Positions 1-10,000 of a stretch of 64,000 nucleotides of DNA are shown piece after piece; within the stretch, counting starts at the first letter, position 1; each line of letters opens with the position of its first letter. A program made the translations under genes and the position numbers. Origin of the DNA: an uncultured Flavobacteriaceae bacterium (lineage in GTDB: Bacteria; Bacteroidota; Bacteroidia; Flavobacteriales; Flavobacteriaceae); the NCBI GenBank assembly GCA_947497145.1, contig CANMFQ010000003.1, forward strand, positions 124,001-188,000, given 5' to 3'. Under the pieces are notes generated by a model. The model made no database searches. It worked only from the letters and a program-made list of their open reading frames with translations, and had not been told where the DNA came from.

Positions 1-704
1 TTCGATAGTTAGATAGAAATATCGTCATCTTTTTGAATTGGGAAACTAAGGAGAAAAAAGATAAAATGGGCATAGATGGAGTATTAGACTTCATGATTCA
101 TAATCATAAATTCAATGCAGAAATTAAGAAAGAAGTAAAGAATCATCAACTCTATAATCTGATTGAAAATAAAAATAAATTCAAAAATTTTCTCTTAGTA
201 GCGGAGAAATTATACCCAAAAACTAAGAAAGAACTGAGCGAGAATAATATCAACTATATAGCAGTAAACGGTAATGCTTATATAAATAAGGATGGTGTGT
301 ATTTATTTATTGACATCAACAAACCGCTTAAGACTCAAAAAAGAGAAATAGCGAATATTGCAAATGTTGGGCTTGGTAATATCCCTCAAATAATTAATGG
401 ATTATTGGATACTAATTATCTAATAAGGCTAAACACAAAAGAATATATAATCAACGACTATGCAGCCCTCTTGGATAAATGGATAACAGCGTACGCTCAA
501 ACACTAAGACCTACACTATTCAAACAAAGGTTTAAATTTCAAAATAGCAATCTAAACTGGAAGGATATTCCTCTAAACACACACAAAACTTTATGGGGAG
601 GAGAACCAGCAGGAGACATTTTAACCCATCATCTACATCCAGAAAAATATATCCTAAATACTACAGAAACAACTAGAGATTTAATGATTAATCAGGTTTT
701 TTTA

Positions 705-727
705 AAAAATCAGCAAACCCTAAATAA
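705..727. repeat. 23-bp direct repeat, copy 1
   Basis: Matches 975-997 at 21 of 23 positions (both differences are A/G). Each copy is followed by an 'acaatg..caaaaatag' element that starts a hairpin, so it looks like an old duplication of a gene end plus its terminator. Confidence 0.6.
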
Positions 728-805
728 TATTAGAGCCAGAAGAAGTGATACCTCACAAAGTTGGATTAGTGCCATCTTCTTTATAATGAACCTGATAACA
801 ATGTC

Positions 806-833
806 AAAAATAGCAGATAAATATGCTATTTTT
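806..833 (+). terminator. Terminator-like hairpin inside the damaged AbiEi frame
   Basis: AAAAATAGCA pairs with TGCTATTTTT across a short loop and runs into more T residues. A hairpin with a U-tract inside an open frame suggests that this part of the frame was originally a 3' spacer. Confidence 0.55.
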
Positions 834-974
834 TGTGCCTTTTTTGAAAAATGGATTAAAAACTCATTTATCAATCTATTTGAAACAGCTAGTTTGCCTT
901 TTTTAACTTTACTGTTCTTTAATAGCTAATATAAAATAGCTACAGCTACTAAAATTAGACTGTGAGACGTTTGT

Positions 975-997
975 AAAAATCAGCAAGCCCTAAGTAA
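975..997. repeat. 23-bp direct repeat, copy 2
   Basis: Second copy of the repeat at 705-727, followed 12 bp later by the hairpin at 1010-1056. Confidence 0.6.
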
Positions 998-1009
998 ATG
1001 ACAATGGCC

Positions 1010-1056
1010 AAAAATAGATTTTCCGTAATGTTGAAAAAACGGAAAAATCTATTTTT
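1010..1056. terminator. Bidirectional rho-independent terminator
   Basis: Arms of 16 and 17 nt (AAAAATAGATTTTCCG and CGGAAAAATCTATTTTT) pair with one bulge, with A/T tracts on both sides. It lies between the end of the minus-strand glucan locus (1089) and the plus-strand AbiEi remnant, so it can serve both directions. Confidence 0.85.
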
Positions 1057-1088
1057 ATTCAATACCTCCTTTTACGAAAAAAGGCAGC

Positions 1089-1997
1089 TTAATATTTAAG
1101 GTTCTCATCTTTATCCCATAACCCCCAATAGGCACCAACGTCACCTTCAGCCCCTACTTTCCATGACTCATCAAATGATGAAAAATAGAACATTTCAATA
1201 GAATCTTTAGCTGCCCACAATTGTGCATTGATGAAGTATTTCATTGCATTTTCCTCTGACGAAACCGCTCCTTTTAAACTACTTCCCTTACTTGGCCAAC
1301 CTGTTTCGGTAATAATCACTTTTTTACCTTTTCCTGCATCAGTTGCTTGGCCAAACATTTGTTGCATGTGATTCAGAGAATGTTCAAGGCTACAGCCTTC
1401 CCAATAAGGGTAACAATTTGATAATATAACATCACAAGCCTCTGTAATACGCGGTCGATGTGAAAATTCGTAGTATGCATCTACGTACCCAACAGTGATG
1501 TTTGGCAGTGCTTCTTTTACCTGATAAATATAGTCGAGCAATTGGTCTTCGGTCAAATCATTTCGATACATAACCTCATTGCCTACAGCAGCAATGTCAA
1601 CGCAGCCTTCTTTTGCTAATGCAATCAAACTTTCTATTTCAGCTTTGTTCACCTCCAAATCATCACCTAACCAAGCGCCGACCAAGGTTTTTAAGCCATT
1701 TTGATGCGCAATACGAGGTATGTGCTCATTACCTTCTATACAAGAAAATGAGCGTACCCATTTTGTATAGGGTTTTATGATTTCAATTCTACGTGTCACC
1801 TGTTCTTCTGTAATGAGATCTCCTGGTTTTTGCCCATCTTCGTACATACTAAAACATATACCATGCATCCCATTAGCTAATGTAGCTCTCCATAATTTTT
1901 TTAGTTCTTCAGTAGTATATTTACTAAAATCAACACCTTTATAATCAGTTAATTCGGCTGATTGTATCAAATAATCGTGCTCTCCTCTATATGACAT
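1089..1997 (-). CDS. GH17 beta-1,3-glucan hydrolase, no signal peptide
   Basis: A 302-aa glycoside hydrolase of family 17 (clan A TIM barrel), expected to act on beta-1,3-glucan or its oligosaccharides. The acid/base Glu is E141 in VGNEV and the nucleophile E231 in ITETGWPS, both intact. The protein starts MSYRGEHDYL with no signal peptide or lipobox, so a cytosolic location is inferred; the other GH17 of the locus is a lipoprotein. Last gene of the minus-strand locus, 100 bp after a small membrane protein and just before a strong terminator. It could work on imported oligosaccharides together with the phosphorylase at 7085-10483; transglycosylation is also known in GH17. Confidence 0.85.
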   Translation of the reverse strand: MSYRGEHDYLIQSAELTDYKGVDFSKYTTEELKKLWRATLANGMHGICFSMYEDGQKPGDLITEEQVTRRIEIIKPYTKWVRSFSCIEGNEHIPRIAHQNGLKTLVGAWLGDDLEVNKAEIESLIALAKEGCVDIAAVGNEVMYRNDLTEDQLLDYIYQVKEALPNITVGYVDAYYEFSHRPRITEACDVILSNCYPYWEGCSLEHSLNHMQQMFGQATDAGKGKKVIITETGWPSKGSSLKGAVSSEENAMKYFINAQLWAAKDSIEMFYFSSFDESWKVGAEGDVGAYWGLWDKDENLKY

Positions 1998-2097
1998 TAT
2001 CTTTTACTTTTAATGTTTTGTCTTAACTTGGTTTTATTTAAAAATTTAAATTATATACTTAAAGGTTTTTCCACATAAAACATCGTTTGAAAATACC

Positions 2098-2733
2098 TTA
2101 AAAAACTCCTCTACAATTTTTTCTTGAATAAATTTTGATGCGCTCTACTTCTTTTGCTCCTGCTGGTATTTCTTCTAGTTTTAATCCAGGGTAATCGTCA
2201 GCATCTCGCCATTTTTGTATGGTAGAACTAAAGAACGATGAGGCGGCATCATCTGCTTCGTAAACAATCAAATCATAGGCCTCTCCCAAATCTCCTCCGA
2301 AACGGGTAATAACCTGCCATTCTCCGTCTCTTTTGTATGATGTATTGGTATGATCGGATTGTGGATAATACCTATCGTCAGTAGGCCTAACCATTACCCA
2401 AATATCTTTTTTAAAGGACTCAGGATACACACCCATCGTTAAAATACGGCAATCCACAGAATCTTGATTTATTGGAGAAATAATCTTAACCGTATTCACT
2501 GGGCCACTTATCTTTAACTTTTTTCCTTTTGAAACTTGTTCCATTCGGGTATTCACATTGACTAAATCTGATGAATAACTACCATACATCATCATCAAAA
2601 AACCAATGATTCCCATAGGCACGCCCAATTTGGAACTTAGCAACCCTTTACCCGAATTTCCTTTTTTCATCCCGAGAATAGCAAGTAACACAAGTAAAAT
2701 TCCTATTCCTATAATTATAATTTTTGTTGACAT
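2098..2733 (-). CDS. Small membrane protein of unknown function in the glucan locus
   Basis: 211 aa. A hydrophobic segment spans residues 4-21, a short basic/Gly-rich stretch follows, and a second hydrophobic segment lies near 38-55. The ~155-residue remainder is soluble with mixed charge. I recognise no family. It sits 47 bp downstream of the sugar symporter and 100 bp upstream of the cytosolic GH17, on the same strand, so it is probably co-transcribed. Two N-terminal membrane segments fit an inner-membrane protein that exposes its C-terminal domain. A link to transport is inferred from position only. Confidence 0.6.
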   Translation of the reverse strand: MSTKIIIIGIGILLVLLAILGMKKGNSGKGLLSSKLGVPMGIIGFLMMMYGSYSSDLVNVNTRMEQVSKGKKLKISGPVNTVKIISPINQDSVDCRILTMGVYPESFKKDIWVMVRPTDDRYYPQSDHTNTSYKRDGEWQVITRFGGDLGEAYDLIVYEADDAASSFFSSTIQKWRDADDYPGLKLEEIPAGAKEVERIKIYSRKNCRGVF

Positions 2734-2780
2734 CTCATTCTATTTTTTAATTAGGTACTTAAACTAATAATTGGAAAATA

Positions 2781-4211
2781 TTATATAACTCCTCTTCTTT
2801 CCTCTAGTTGTTTTTTAATTTCTATAGCTCTTTCTTCAGATAGGTCGTATTTCCACATTACCCAAATGGCCAAGCCTGCCGTTACTACCGGAATAACTAT
2901 ATCTGCAATTCTTAACTGTGTTAGCGTCTCAACGGTTTGTGTAGCCGCATTACCATCAAACCCAATTGCTTTTAAAACGGCTCCGCCTAAAACTAGTGCC
3001 AAGCCTTGTCCAAGCTTTACAACCCACCAATACAAGGCGCCAAAAGTACCTTCTTTTCTTGGCGCACCATTCGTAAGTTCGTCCAAATCACACACATCGG
3101 CAGTCATACTCATCATTAGGGTGAATAAACTTCCTAAACCGAATGACATTAGCGGTATTGGAACAAAAGACAACCAAATATTCTCAGGAGTAAAAGCCCA
3201 CCACTTCATGGCATACCCAACAATAGAAATTGCTGTTGAAATAATGAAAGCGTTCTTTTTTCCCCATTTTTCTGCCATTTTAGACACAATTGGAATGACT
3301 AAAAATGCCGAAACCAAAGCGCCAATAGAACTAAACCAGGCAGGCCAAGTAGACGTAGCTTCATAACTTCCGTTAAAAATGTAAAAAACGAAAATAAAGA
3401 AACTAAAAGATGCTACTATTTGGTACCCATTAAATATTAAAAAAGTAGCCCCACATAATTTCATAAAAGGCTTATTCTTTACGGCTTCTTTGATACTGAC
3501 AATTAGGTCCTTTAAATTAGTAAATATTGAGCTAAACGATAATTTTTTTCTATTCTCCATCTTACCAGCATCTTTTCCTCTACAAAAAATAGCTGGTAAA
3601 AGACCAAGAAATAAACAAGCTACGCCAACATATAACGCCATAGTTCTAACGCCTTCTGCCTGATTACTAAAAATATCAGGATCTGCAATAATTACCCAAA
3701 ACCAAGGTACTATAACCCAAGCTAATAAACCTACTGTTTGAGAAAAAGCCATTAAGCGTGTACGCTCGTTATAATCAGAAGTCATTTCATAACCCAAACC
3801 AACCAAAGGTGTTGCGAACATGGTATTACCAATAAGAAAAACCATTGACATAATTAGGAAGAACCAAAAATTATAATCTGAAGAGTTATTTTCATCAAGC
3901 TGCCAAAGAAGTACAAAGGTAATTGCACTTAAAACACCACCTACAAGAATATAAGGTCTTCGTCTTCCCCATTTTGAACTGGTATTATCAGAGATAAACC
4001 CCATAATTGGATCGGTAATAGCATCAAAAAACCGAGGTAACCCACCCAAAAGACCCGCTAAAAAAGGATCCATCCCAAAAGCTGTTAACAAGAAGAACAT
4101 AAAGAAGCCTAAAGCTCCTGGGTATAAATTCAATACCAAATGTCCTGCACCAAAGGCGGCTTTTTGCCCTAAGGGGACTTTGTCTTTTGGAAGTGTTTTT
4201 ACTTGACTCAT
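2781..4211 (-). CDS. GPH-family (MFS) sugar:cation symporter
   Basis: 476 aa with about 12 hydrophobic segments. The N-terminal part has the pattern of glycoside-pentoside-hexuronide:cation symporters: a GGLPRFFDAITDPIMG stretch near residue 60 followed by a basic loop SKWGRRRPYI. Such proteins import mono- and oligosaccharides or glycosides with H+ or Na+ across the inner membrane. It lies 15 bp after the GH30 gene. With no other inner-membrane sugar transporter in the locus, it is the likely importer of the beta-glucan oligosaccharides or glucosides produced outside. Confidence 0.85.
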   Translation of the reverse strand: MSQVKTLPKDKVPLGQKAAFGAGHLVLNLYPGALGFFMFFLLTAFGMDPFLAGLLGGLPRFFDAITDPIMGFISDNTSSKWGRRRPYILVGGVLSAITFVLLWQLDENNSSDYNFWFFLIMSMVFLIGNTMFATPLVGLGYEMTSDYNERTRLMAFSQTVGLLAWVIVPWFWVIIADPDIFSNQAEGVRTMALYVGVACLFLGLLPAIFCRGKDAGKMENRKKLSFSSIFTNLKDLIVSIKEAVKNKPFMKLCGATFLIFNGYQIVASFSFFIFVFYIFNGSYEATSTWPAWFSSIGALVSAFLVIPIVSKMAEKWGKKNAFIISTAISIVGYAMKWWAFTPENIWLSFVPIPLMSFGLGSLFTLMMSMTADVCDLDELTNGAPRKEGTFGALYWWVVKLGQGLALVLGGAVLKAIGFDGNAATQTVETLTQLRIADIVIPVVTAGLAIWVMWKYDLSEERAIEIKKQLEERRGVI

Positions 4212-4226
4212 AATTTTCTGATTTAG

Positions 4227-5702
4227 TTATTGGTTTTCTACACTATTTGCTCTATTATGCTTATTGATTACTATTGTTTGAATCGCCTGAGCGCTTATTT
4301 TTATTTTAATACTTTTTTCTTCTAAAGAAAGACTGAAGTCTTTGTCTGCTTCGTGCTGATTAAATACCACTACCGCTATAGATCCATCTGGGTTTTCACA
4401 TGCTGTGGTGAATATCGAGTCATCCTTTTTCTCCATTCCAATTCTTACCGCCCCTGGGCGTATGTACTTACTAAAATGTACCATGGTATAATAGATCGGT
4501 GTCATGTAAACCTCATCTTTTTCAAGATTGACAATTACCGGTGCAATACACCAGTTTTTAAACCAGTTTGGTCCTCCTTTTATATCTAAAACCATATTCC
4601 AATCTACCCAACCGTCTACCCAATTGTTTAAACAACCAATAATATCCCTGGCATAACGATTTACGGGTGCATACTTTGGGTGCAAATGCTTATCCTCTTC
4701 TTGAGCCCAATCAAATCCCCAATCGGTGGCCTCTTTTTTCCAATACCACGCATCATCTTGCCATACGGGCACCTGAGCATCTATACACGCTTCTGATTGG
4801 ATTAAAAGCTTATTTGGCGCCTTATGATGTGCATATTGCAATTCTTCAGGAAATATAGCGAAGGTACTTGCATACCAGTGAATGGCCGTACCATCAAAAT
4901 ATTTTGATGTTTCTACATTTTTGTATTGAGCATCTACCCATTCTTTTAAATGTTCTCTGTTTTGATCATACCCTAAAATCTTCAGGTCACCTTTACCTTC
5001 TGCCTCCAGTTTGGGGCCTAAATGATTTTGAACAAAATCGGTCATTTCTTCAGGAGTGTAATGCATACTTTCCCAGTTATTCCCATTTCCCAGTGGTTCG
5101 TTTTCGACCGTAAACCCCCAAATATCAATTCCTTCATGGGTGTAAGCATCTACGTATTTCGAAAAAAACAAGGCCCAGGTATCATAATACTCAGGAAGTA
5201 ATTTACCGCCTACCCAGCTTTTGTTATCCTTCATCCAAGGTGCAGCCGTCCATGGCGAAGCAAAGATTTTAAATCCTTCTTCAGAAGCGTTCATTGCGTC
5301 CTTAATCATAGGAATCAAATCGGCTTTATCTTCTTCAATTGAGAAATGTTCTAAGTCTTTATCTCCTTCAACCGGACTGTAAGAATAATTACGCAAAGAA
5401 AAATCGCACGAATTCATATGGGTTCTGGTCAAAGAATAATTTGCTCCATCTTTACCAAAATAGGCGTCAATAATTTTTTTTCGATTTCCTTTACCAAGTT
5501 TATTCAACAGATAAGCCGACGCTTTTGTAAACGCACCTCCGAAACCCGTTATGGTCTGGAATTTTTCTTCAGGCATTAATTTTATGCCAACTGGGTTATC
5601 CCCAGTCGAAAATTCAGTAACAGGTGTTAACTTATTCCCGCTTGCCGAAGTTTCATAAACTTCAACCTTTAACGGTTCTTGTTTTTCTTGGCAATTATAC
5701 AT
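4227..5702 (-). CDS. GH30 beta-glucanase/beta-glucosidase, signal peptide missing
   Basis: 491-aa family 30 glycosidase, a family that includes endo-beta-1,6-glucanases and glucosylceramidase-like beta-glucosidases. GFGGAF near residue 53, acid/base E202 in VENEP and nucleophile E304 in IQSEA are all visible. In this locus it would remove or cut beta-1,6 branches of laminarin-like glucan. The frame opens MYNCQEKQEP: a Cys followed by polar residues, like the mature end of a lipoprotein, but only three residues precede it. The frame extends just 16 more codons upstream to a TAA without another ATG. The signal peptide is therefore absent, disrupted, or started at an unusual codon. It lies 62 bp after the GH17 lipoprotein gene. 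Confidence 0.85.
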   Translation of the reverse strand: MYNCQEKQEPLKVEVYETSASGNKLTPVTEFSTGDNPVGIKLMPEEKFQTITGFGGAFTKASAYLLNKLGKGNRKKIIDAYFGKDGANYSLTRTHMNSCDFSLRNYSYSPVEGDKDLEHFSIEEDKADLIPMIKDAMNASEEGFKIFASPWTAAPWMKDNKSWVGGKLLPEYYDTWALFFSKYVDAYTHEGIDIWGFTVENEPLGNGNNWESMHYTPEEMTDFVQNHLGPKLEAEGKGDLKILGYDQNREHLKEWVDAQYKNVETSKYFDGTAIHWYASTFAIFPEELQYAHHKAPNKLLIQSEACIDAQVPVWQDDAWYWKKEATDWGFDWAQEEDKHLHPKYAPVNRYARDIIGCLNNWVDGWVDWNMVLDIKGGPNWFKNWCIAPVIVNLEKDEVYMTPIYYTMVHFSKYIRPGAVRIGMEKKDDSIFTTACENPDGSIAVVVFNQHEADKDFSLSLEEKSIKIKISAQAIQTIVINKHNRANSVENQ

Positions 5703-5764
5703 TAGAGCGCTAATAGGGACATTTGGTGAACTTGATTGTTTTTATGTTATATTTTCAGCAGGTG

Positions 5765-7060
5765 CTATCGGTTTTCCATTACTTCATTTATGGTAGGTGG
5801 CACCAATACCGTTTTCATCAATTCGGCTTTATTTCCATCAAAGGTTTTAGTAATCGGATTTCCATTTCTTGTCAAGGCATCAAAAATGCCCTCATCTACC
5901 AAATCCCAAAGCGCATATTTTGCTTTTCCATCAATCGTAAACAAACCAAAATGGTTTTCTGACCCTTCTGCATTTCCAGCGTCTTTCCATCGTTCGTTAA
6001 AGGCTTCGAAATAAAAACAGGATATGCCCGATTTATTGGTCCAATCTCTCATGAGTTGATAATACAACCCTTCTTTATACTCATCAGTAGCTTTTGAACC
6101 TGTAGGGCCATAAAAGCCATTTGAAACCGTTGCCCAACCTGTTTCACCGATATGAATTGGTTTGTCTACACCTATACTTTTCATATAACCCGAAACACTA
6201 TCGTATTGGGCTTTTGCAAACTCCAAAGCACGAAGCATTGCGGCATCTATCTTTTCTTTTTCTGAAAGCCTTACCTCTTCATTTGGAACACCCCAAAATA
6301 TAGGGTTGTAATGTGTGTTGTGATACGGATAGGTATGCATAGAAACATAGTCTACCGCGTTCACCAATTTTTCAAGATCTTCGGTGTGGTACTCAGAACC
6401 ACCGCCACCCCATGATGAAAAATCATCAGAACTCGTGATCCATAAATCTTTGGGAAGTTTGCCCTCGCTCTTCAAAGCTTGCAAATGATTTACCCATTTT
6501 AAAATTACACCAGGCTGTACATAATAGCTCTCGGCCCATTTAACCATAGCTTCGTTTCCGACCGCCATAACTTTGACAATATCTGGGTATTTACTGGCTA
6601 ATTCGGCCGCAGTTGCTACTTCAACAGCATTGCGCTCACTTTCTTCGTAATGGTTTGGGGTTTGATCAGTAAAAGCATTTTTGCAATCGATCCACACACC
6701 GAGCATTACATACATCTCAAAATTTGAATCTTCTTTTTTTAATTCGCTAATCGCTTTTAAAAGGTTAGCCGCTTGCGGGAAATGAACTTTATAGGTACGT
6801 ACAATCTTGATACCCATGGCAGCAAGTATTTTCATGTCTTCTTTGAGCTCATCAAGCGTTGGCTCAATGTCATGGTCTACATATCTATACCCACCATAAG
6901 AAATTGCCATATAATCTGGGTTGCCTAAAATATCCTTGGCACTTATTGCTGTTGTTTCTTTCACGGTATTTACGTTGTTTTTTGTGTTGGTATTGTTTTT
7001 ACATGAAAATACAATCAAAATCAATACAATATAACTTGTTGTTCTAAAATAGCTTTTCAT
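5765..7060 (-). CDS. GH17 beta-1,3-glucanase lipoprotein
   Basis: Start chosen at the second ATG (the upstream ATG adds MKLGI), which gives a clean signal MKSYFRTTSYIVLILIVFSC with lipobox Cys20; about 431 aa. Catalytic residues of family 17 are E170 (VGNEA) and E306 (GETGWA). Expected to cut beta-1,3-glucan or its oligosaccharides while anchored to a membrane on the periplasmic or outer side. It follows the phosphorylase gene by 24 bp. Compared with the 302-aa GH17 at 1089-1997 it is longer and lipid-anchored, so the two GH17 enzymes appear to serve different compartments. Confidence 0.87.
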   Translation of the reverse strand: MKSYFRTTSYIVLILIVFSCKNNTNTKNNVNTVKETTAISAKDILGNPDYMAISYGGYRYVDHDIEPTLDELKEDMKILAAMGIKIVRTYKVHFPQAANLLKAISELKKEDSNFEMYVMLGVWIDCKNAFTDQTPNHYEESERNAVEVATAAELASKYPDIVKVMAVGNEAMVKWAESYYVQPGVILKWVNHLQALKSEGKLPKDLWITSSDDFSSWGGGGSEYHTEDLEKLVNAVDYVSMHTYPYHNTHYNPIFWGVPNEEVRLSEKEKIDAAMLRALEFAKAQYDSVSGYMKSIGVDKPIHIGETGWATVSNGFYGPTGSKATDEYKEGLYYQLMRDWTNKSGISCFYFEAFNERWKDAGNAEGSENHFGLFTIDGKAKYALWDLVDEGIFDALTRNGNPITKTFDGNKAELMKTVLVPPTINEVMENR

Positions 7061-7084
7061 GATTCCTAATTTCATTTGTTCAAA

Positions 7085-10000
7085 TTATTTTATGATAGTA
7101 ACCAACATACTATGCACCTCCCCGCTTCTTTCAAAGATGCTTTGAGAAATAGTTTGGTTCAAGCTTAGGCTGTTAAACTCAAGAACCGACGTATCGTTCA
7201 TATACACTTTAAGGCCTTCTTTATCGCCTAATTTATACATGATGGGTATTTGACAATAGGTAAAACCGAGCATGTTTTTTTCTAATTGGAGTTGTTTTGA
7301 TGCTCCGTTTACATCAATATATCGAAACTCCACAGGTTTTTTTAGAAATTCGTCTTTACGTAATAAGTAGGGTTTAAACATCAACCTACCCTGTTCGACA
7401 AAAACACCCAATTCGCCGAACCTGCTTAAAATATCTTCTTTTACCTGACCAGTCATCCCTGGTTGCTGAGCACCCTTACCCATAGGAGTGTGGGAATACG
7501 GATCAGTAGGAAAGGCGCCGTATAAGGCTGGAGATTTATGTACGCCAATGCCCTCATTTATCTCATAATAATGCTCCAATAACCTACCAATGGTCTCATC
7601 GCTTTCTTTTGCTTCTATAGCCCGCAAACAGGTTTCTTGAACAGCAAGCAACAACTTAGAAACCATATGCCAATAAATGGAGCCCAAACCTTCATACCCA
7701 AAAAATGTTCCTGATCTTCCCGTAAAGGACTTGTGATCAAAGATTTCTTCGAAAATAGTGTGCAACAACTCACTATCTTTTTCAATCAACTCTCCATATT
7801 CATCTTGTGGTAAAGCTGCCAATGCTTTCTTAAGACTTTCAACATTATTGAAGGAGCCATTGAAATGATAGTTGCCGCGAATATCGCGTTCTACAATTTG
7901 CGAATTACCATCTTTGGTAAGTCGCTTTACTAGCTCCGATTTTTCAATTTGCTCTGATGGTATATTATTCTTATCATTGAATCCTGCCAATTCTTTATTA
8001 GGATAAAGGAGATAGCTATATTGATCAGCCCTAAATAAAGCGCTGCTTTTCAAGGCATCTAATAGTGCCAAAGAATCTACTGATGAAACATAACCAGAAC
8101 TCAATGCCGCTACCTGCCCCTCTAGCATTTCAGACAAGTACGAAATTGAAACCTCGGTTTCACTTTCTAGAGTCATCAAATTATAGGCATGATATAGATT
8201 ATCTGCACGCTTGTTGGCGGCAATACTATGGTCTACATATTTTAGGGTAACACTGATAAATTCTTGTACGCTACTTTTTGCGAGCCCTTTTACCGCTCCG
8301 TTAAAACCATTTTTGTAAATGGTATTTCTAAAGATACTACCGGCATTTCCCAAACCATCCATTACGCTTTTCCTATCGCTGTTTGAGATATTGACGGATA
8401 GCATAGATATATTGTCGAGCAGTGTTGTTTTTACCTCGTTAAAAAATACTAACAAGGCTTCAGAAATCTCATAATCTTTCTCTGGAATCTCCTCGATAAT
8501 GCTTTCAAAGAATCTTAGAAACCTTCTCAGGTAGTTCAATGTCACCATTGAAACACCGTTTCCAACCAATGCGTTATTGGCATCATTCCATTCTGGGCGC
8601 TGCGTATTCATCCAAATACCTGCTTCAGGAATAAAATTAGACACCTTAGCCAATATGGTCGCCAGCAGTTTTTCAAGCATGTTTACCTTATAAACACCCC
8701 CATTCTCATTTTTCAATAAGGCAGCATCTGCTCCTAAAACAGCACGCTCTTGATGAATTTTTGCGTCTAATTCTTCATCAAATACGATGGTATCTTTAGG
8801 ATTTTCCAAAATAGATTGGTAGTCCTTAATTCTATAGGGCACATTGGCATATACAAAGATTTTTTCAGTAAAATAGTTGGCTAAATTACCAGGATAATGG
8901 TTCTCACTGAATTCAAGAAATTTCAGCAAATATATAATTTGATGATCTCCCCAATACCCAATATAAGACCACGGATCATCGGGTTCAATAATCTCCCAAT
9001 CAAACCCATTCTTGGTTACTCGATACGGATTATATCCATCAAAAGTAGTTGCATTCAAAAACTTAAAAATCATGCTATCAATAAACGCTGGGTAAGCATG
9101 TGCCAACGCTTCCCAGTTTTGAAAGATGTCGCGCCAGTTTCCTTCATAGTCCAATATCTTCTTCCCATCCTCTGTTGTAGTATTTATAGAAAATCGGTTC
9201 CAAGGTCGGCTAGGATCACCATGTCGCCTACTGAACTTCAAAGGCAAATACTCCAAACACAGTCTGCTAAAGTCTTTATCATCACTTTGGGCAGCGATAT
9301 TTTCAAGTTCTTGAAGTGTAAACTTGTCGGCAAAGCCTTCTATGACATGTACATTTTCATCAAAAACATTTTGATTGGCCTTAACTACATATTCCTTAAA
9401 ATCATCCTTTTCAATGTGATAGTTGTTATCAAAAATTCCACCCCGCATTATATTGAACATTACATTTGAATAATGTCGTGTATTACTTTTGTGATCCTCA
9501 GTAATCTGCTTTCCATCTGAGGCATAGGCCAATTTTAGTAAATTCTGAGTACCCAATTCCACATCGTCAAAAACAGCCGCCCAAATTTGGTCGTTTGACT
9601 TGATCTCATCAGAAAGATTCACAACTTTAGCCGAACTCTTATTTACATCAGCTATGGTGGCCCATTGTTTTTCTTTATTTGGACCAATATTTAGGTCAGA
9701 AACCGTAAAAAAAGCGCCTCTCTCAGCCTTAATATCAAGTTCTTCTTCAACCGGATTTCCATTTCGGAAATTATCAAGCTGTAAAGATGACAATAAGATT
9801 TTTGAATTTTCAAGCCCCATAGACCAAACAACATTTGCTTTCAGTGCTTCACTAGGTTCGGCTTTATCAACTATAATGGCACTCAAGGCAAAAACCCCAA
9901 GTCCTGATTCTTTTATCAATGCACTTCTTTTATAAGCATCAACAAGATTACTGCTTGCCTGCTGCGTACTGGCAGCAACACCGTAAGGCATAATGTTCTG

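Larger units (their letters stand above)
33..929 (+). pseudogene. AbiEi-like type IV antitoxin, C-terminus replaced
   Basis: The first ~225 codons resemble Bacteroidetes AbiEi-family antitoxins, which silence the AbiEii nucleotidyltransferase toxin. Family-like features are a region near residues 70-100 (AVNGNAYINKDG, IDINKPLK), a short HTH-like stretch (VGLGNIPQIINGLL), and the core motif WGGEPAGD near residue 190 followed by a TTET element. From about position 705 the family resemblance stops. The remaining ~70 codons (many I/F/N) run through a terminator-like hairpin at 806-833. No AbiEii toxin gene follows; the next gene is on the other strand. I read this as a 3'-truncated orphan antitoxin whose frame continues into former spacer DNA. 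The N-terminus is also uncertain because it lies at the window edge; M12 is an alternative start. Confidence 0.6.

Noticed and set aside
33-929. Prophage or plasmid edge
   Set aside because: Only one AbiEi-like gene is present, with no integrase, replication or structural phage gene in the window.
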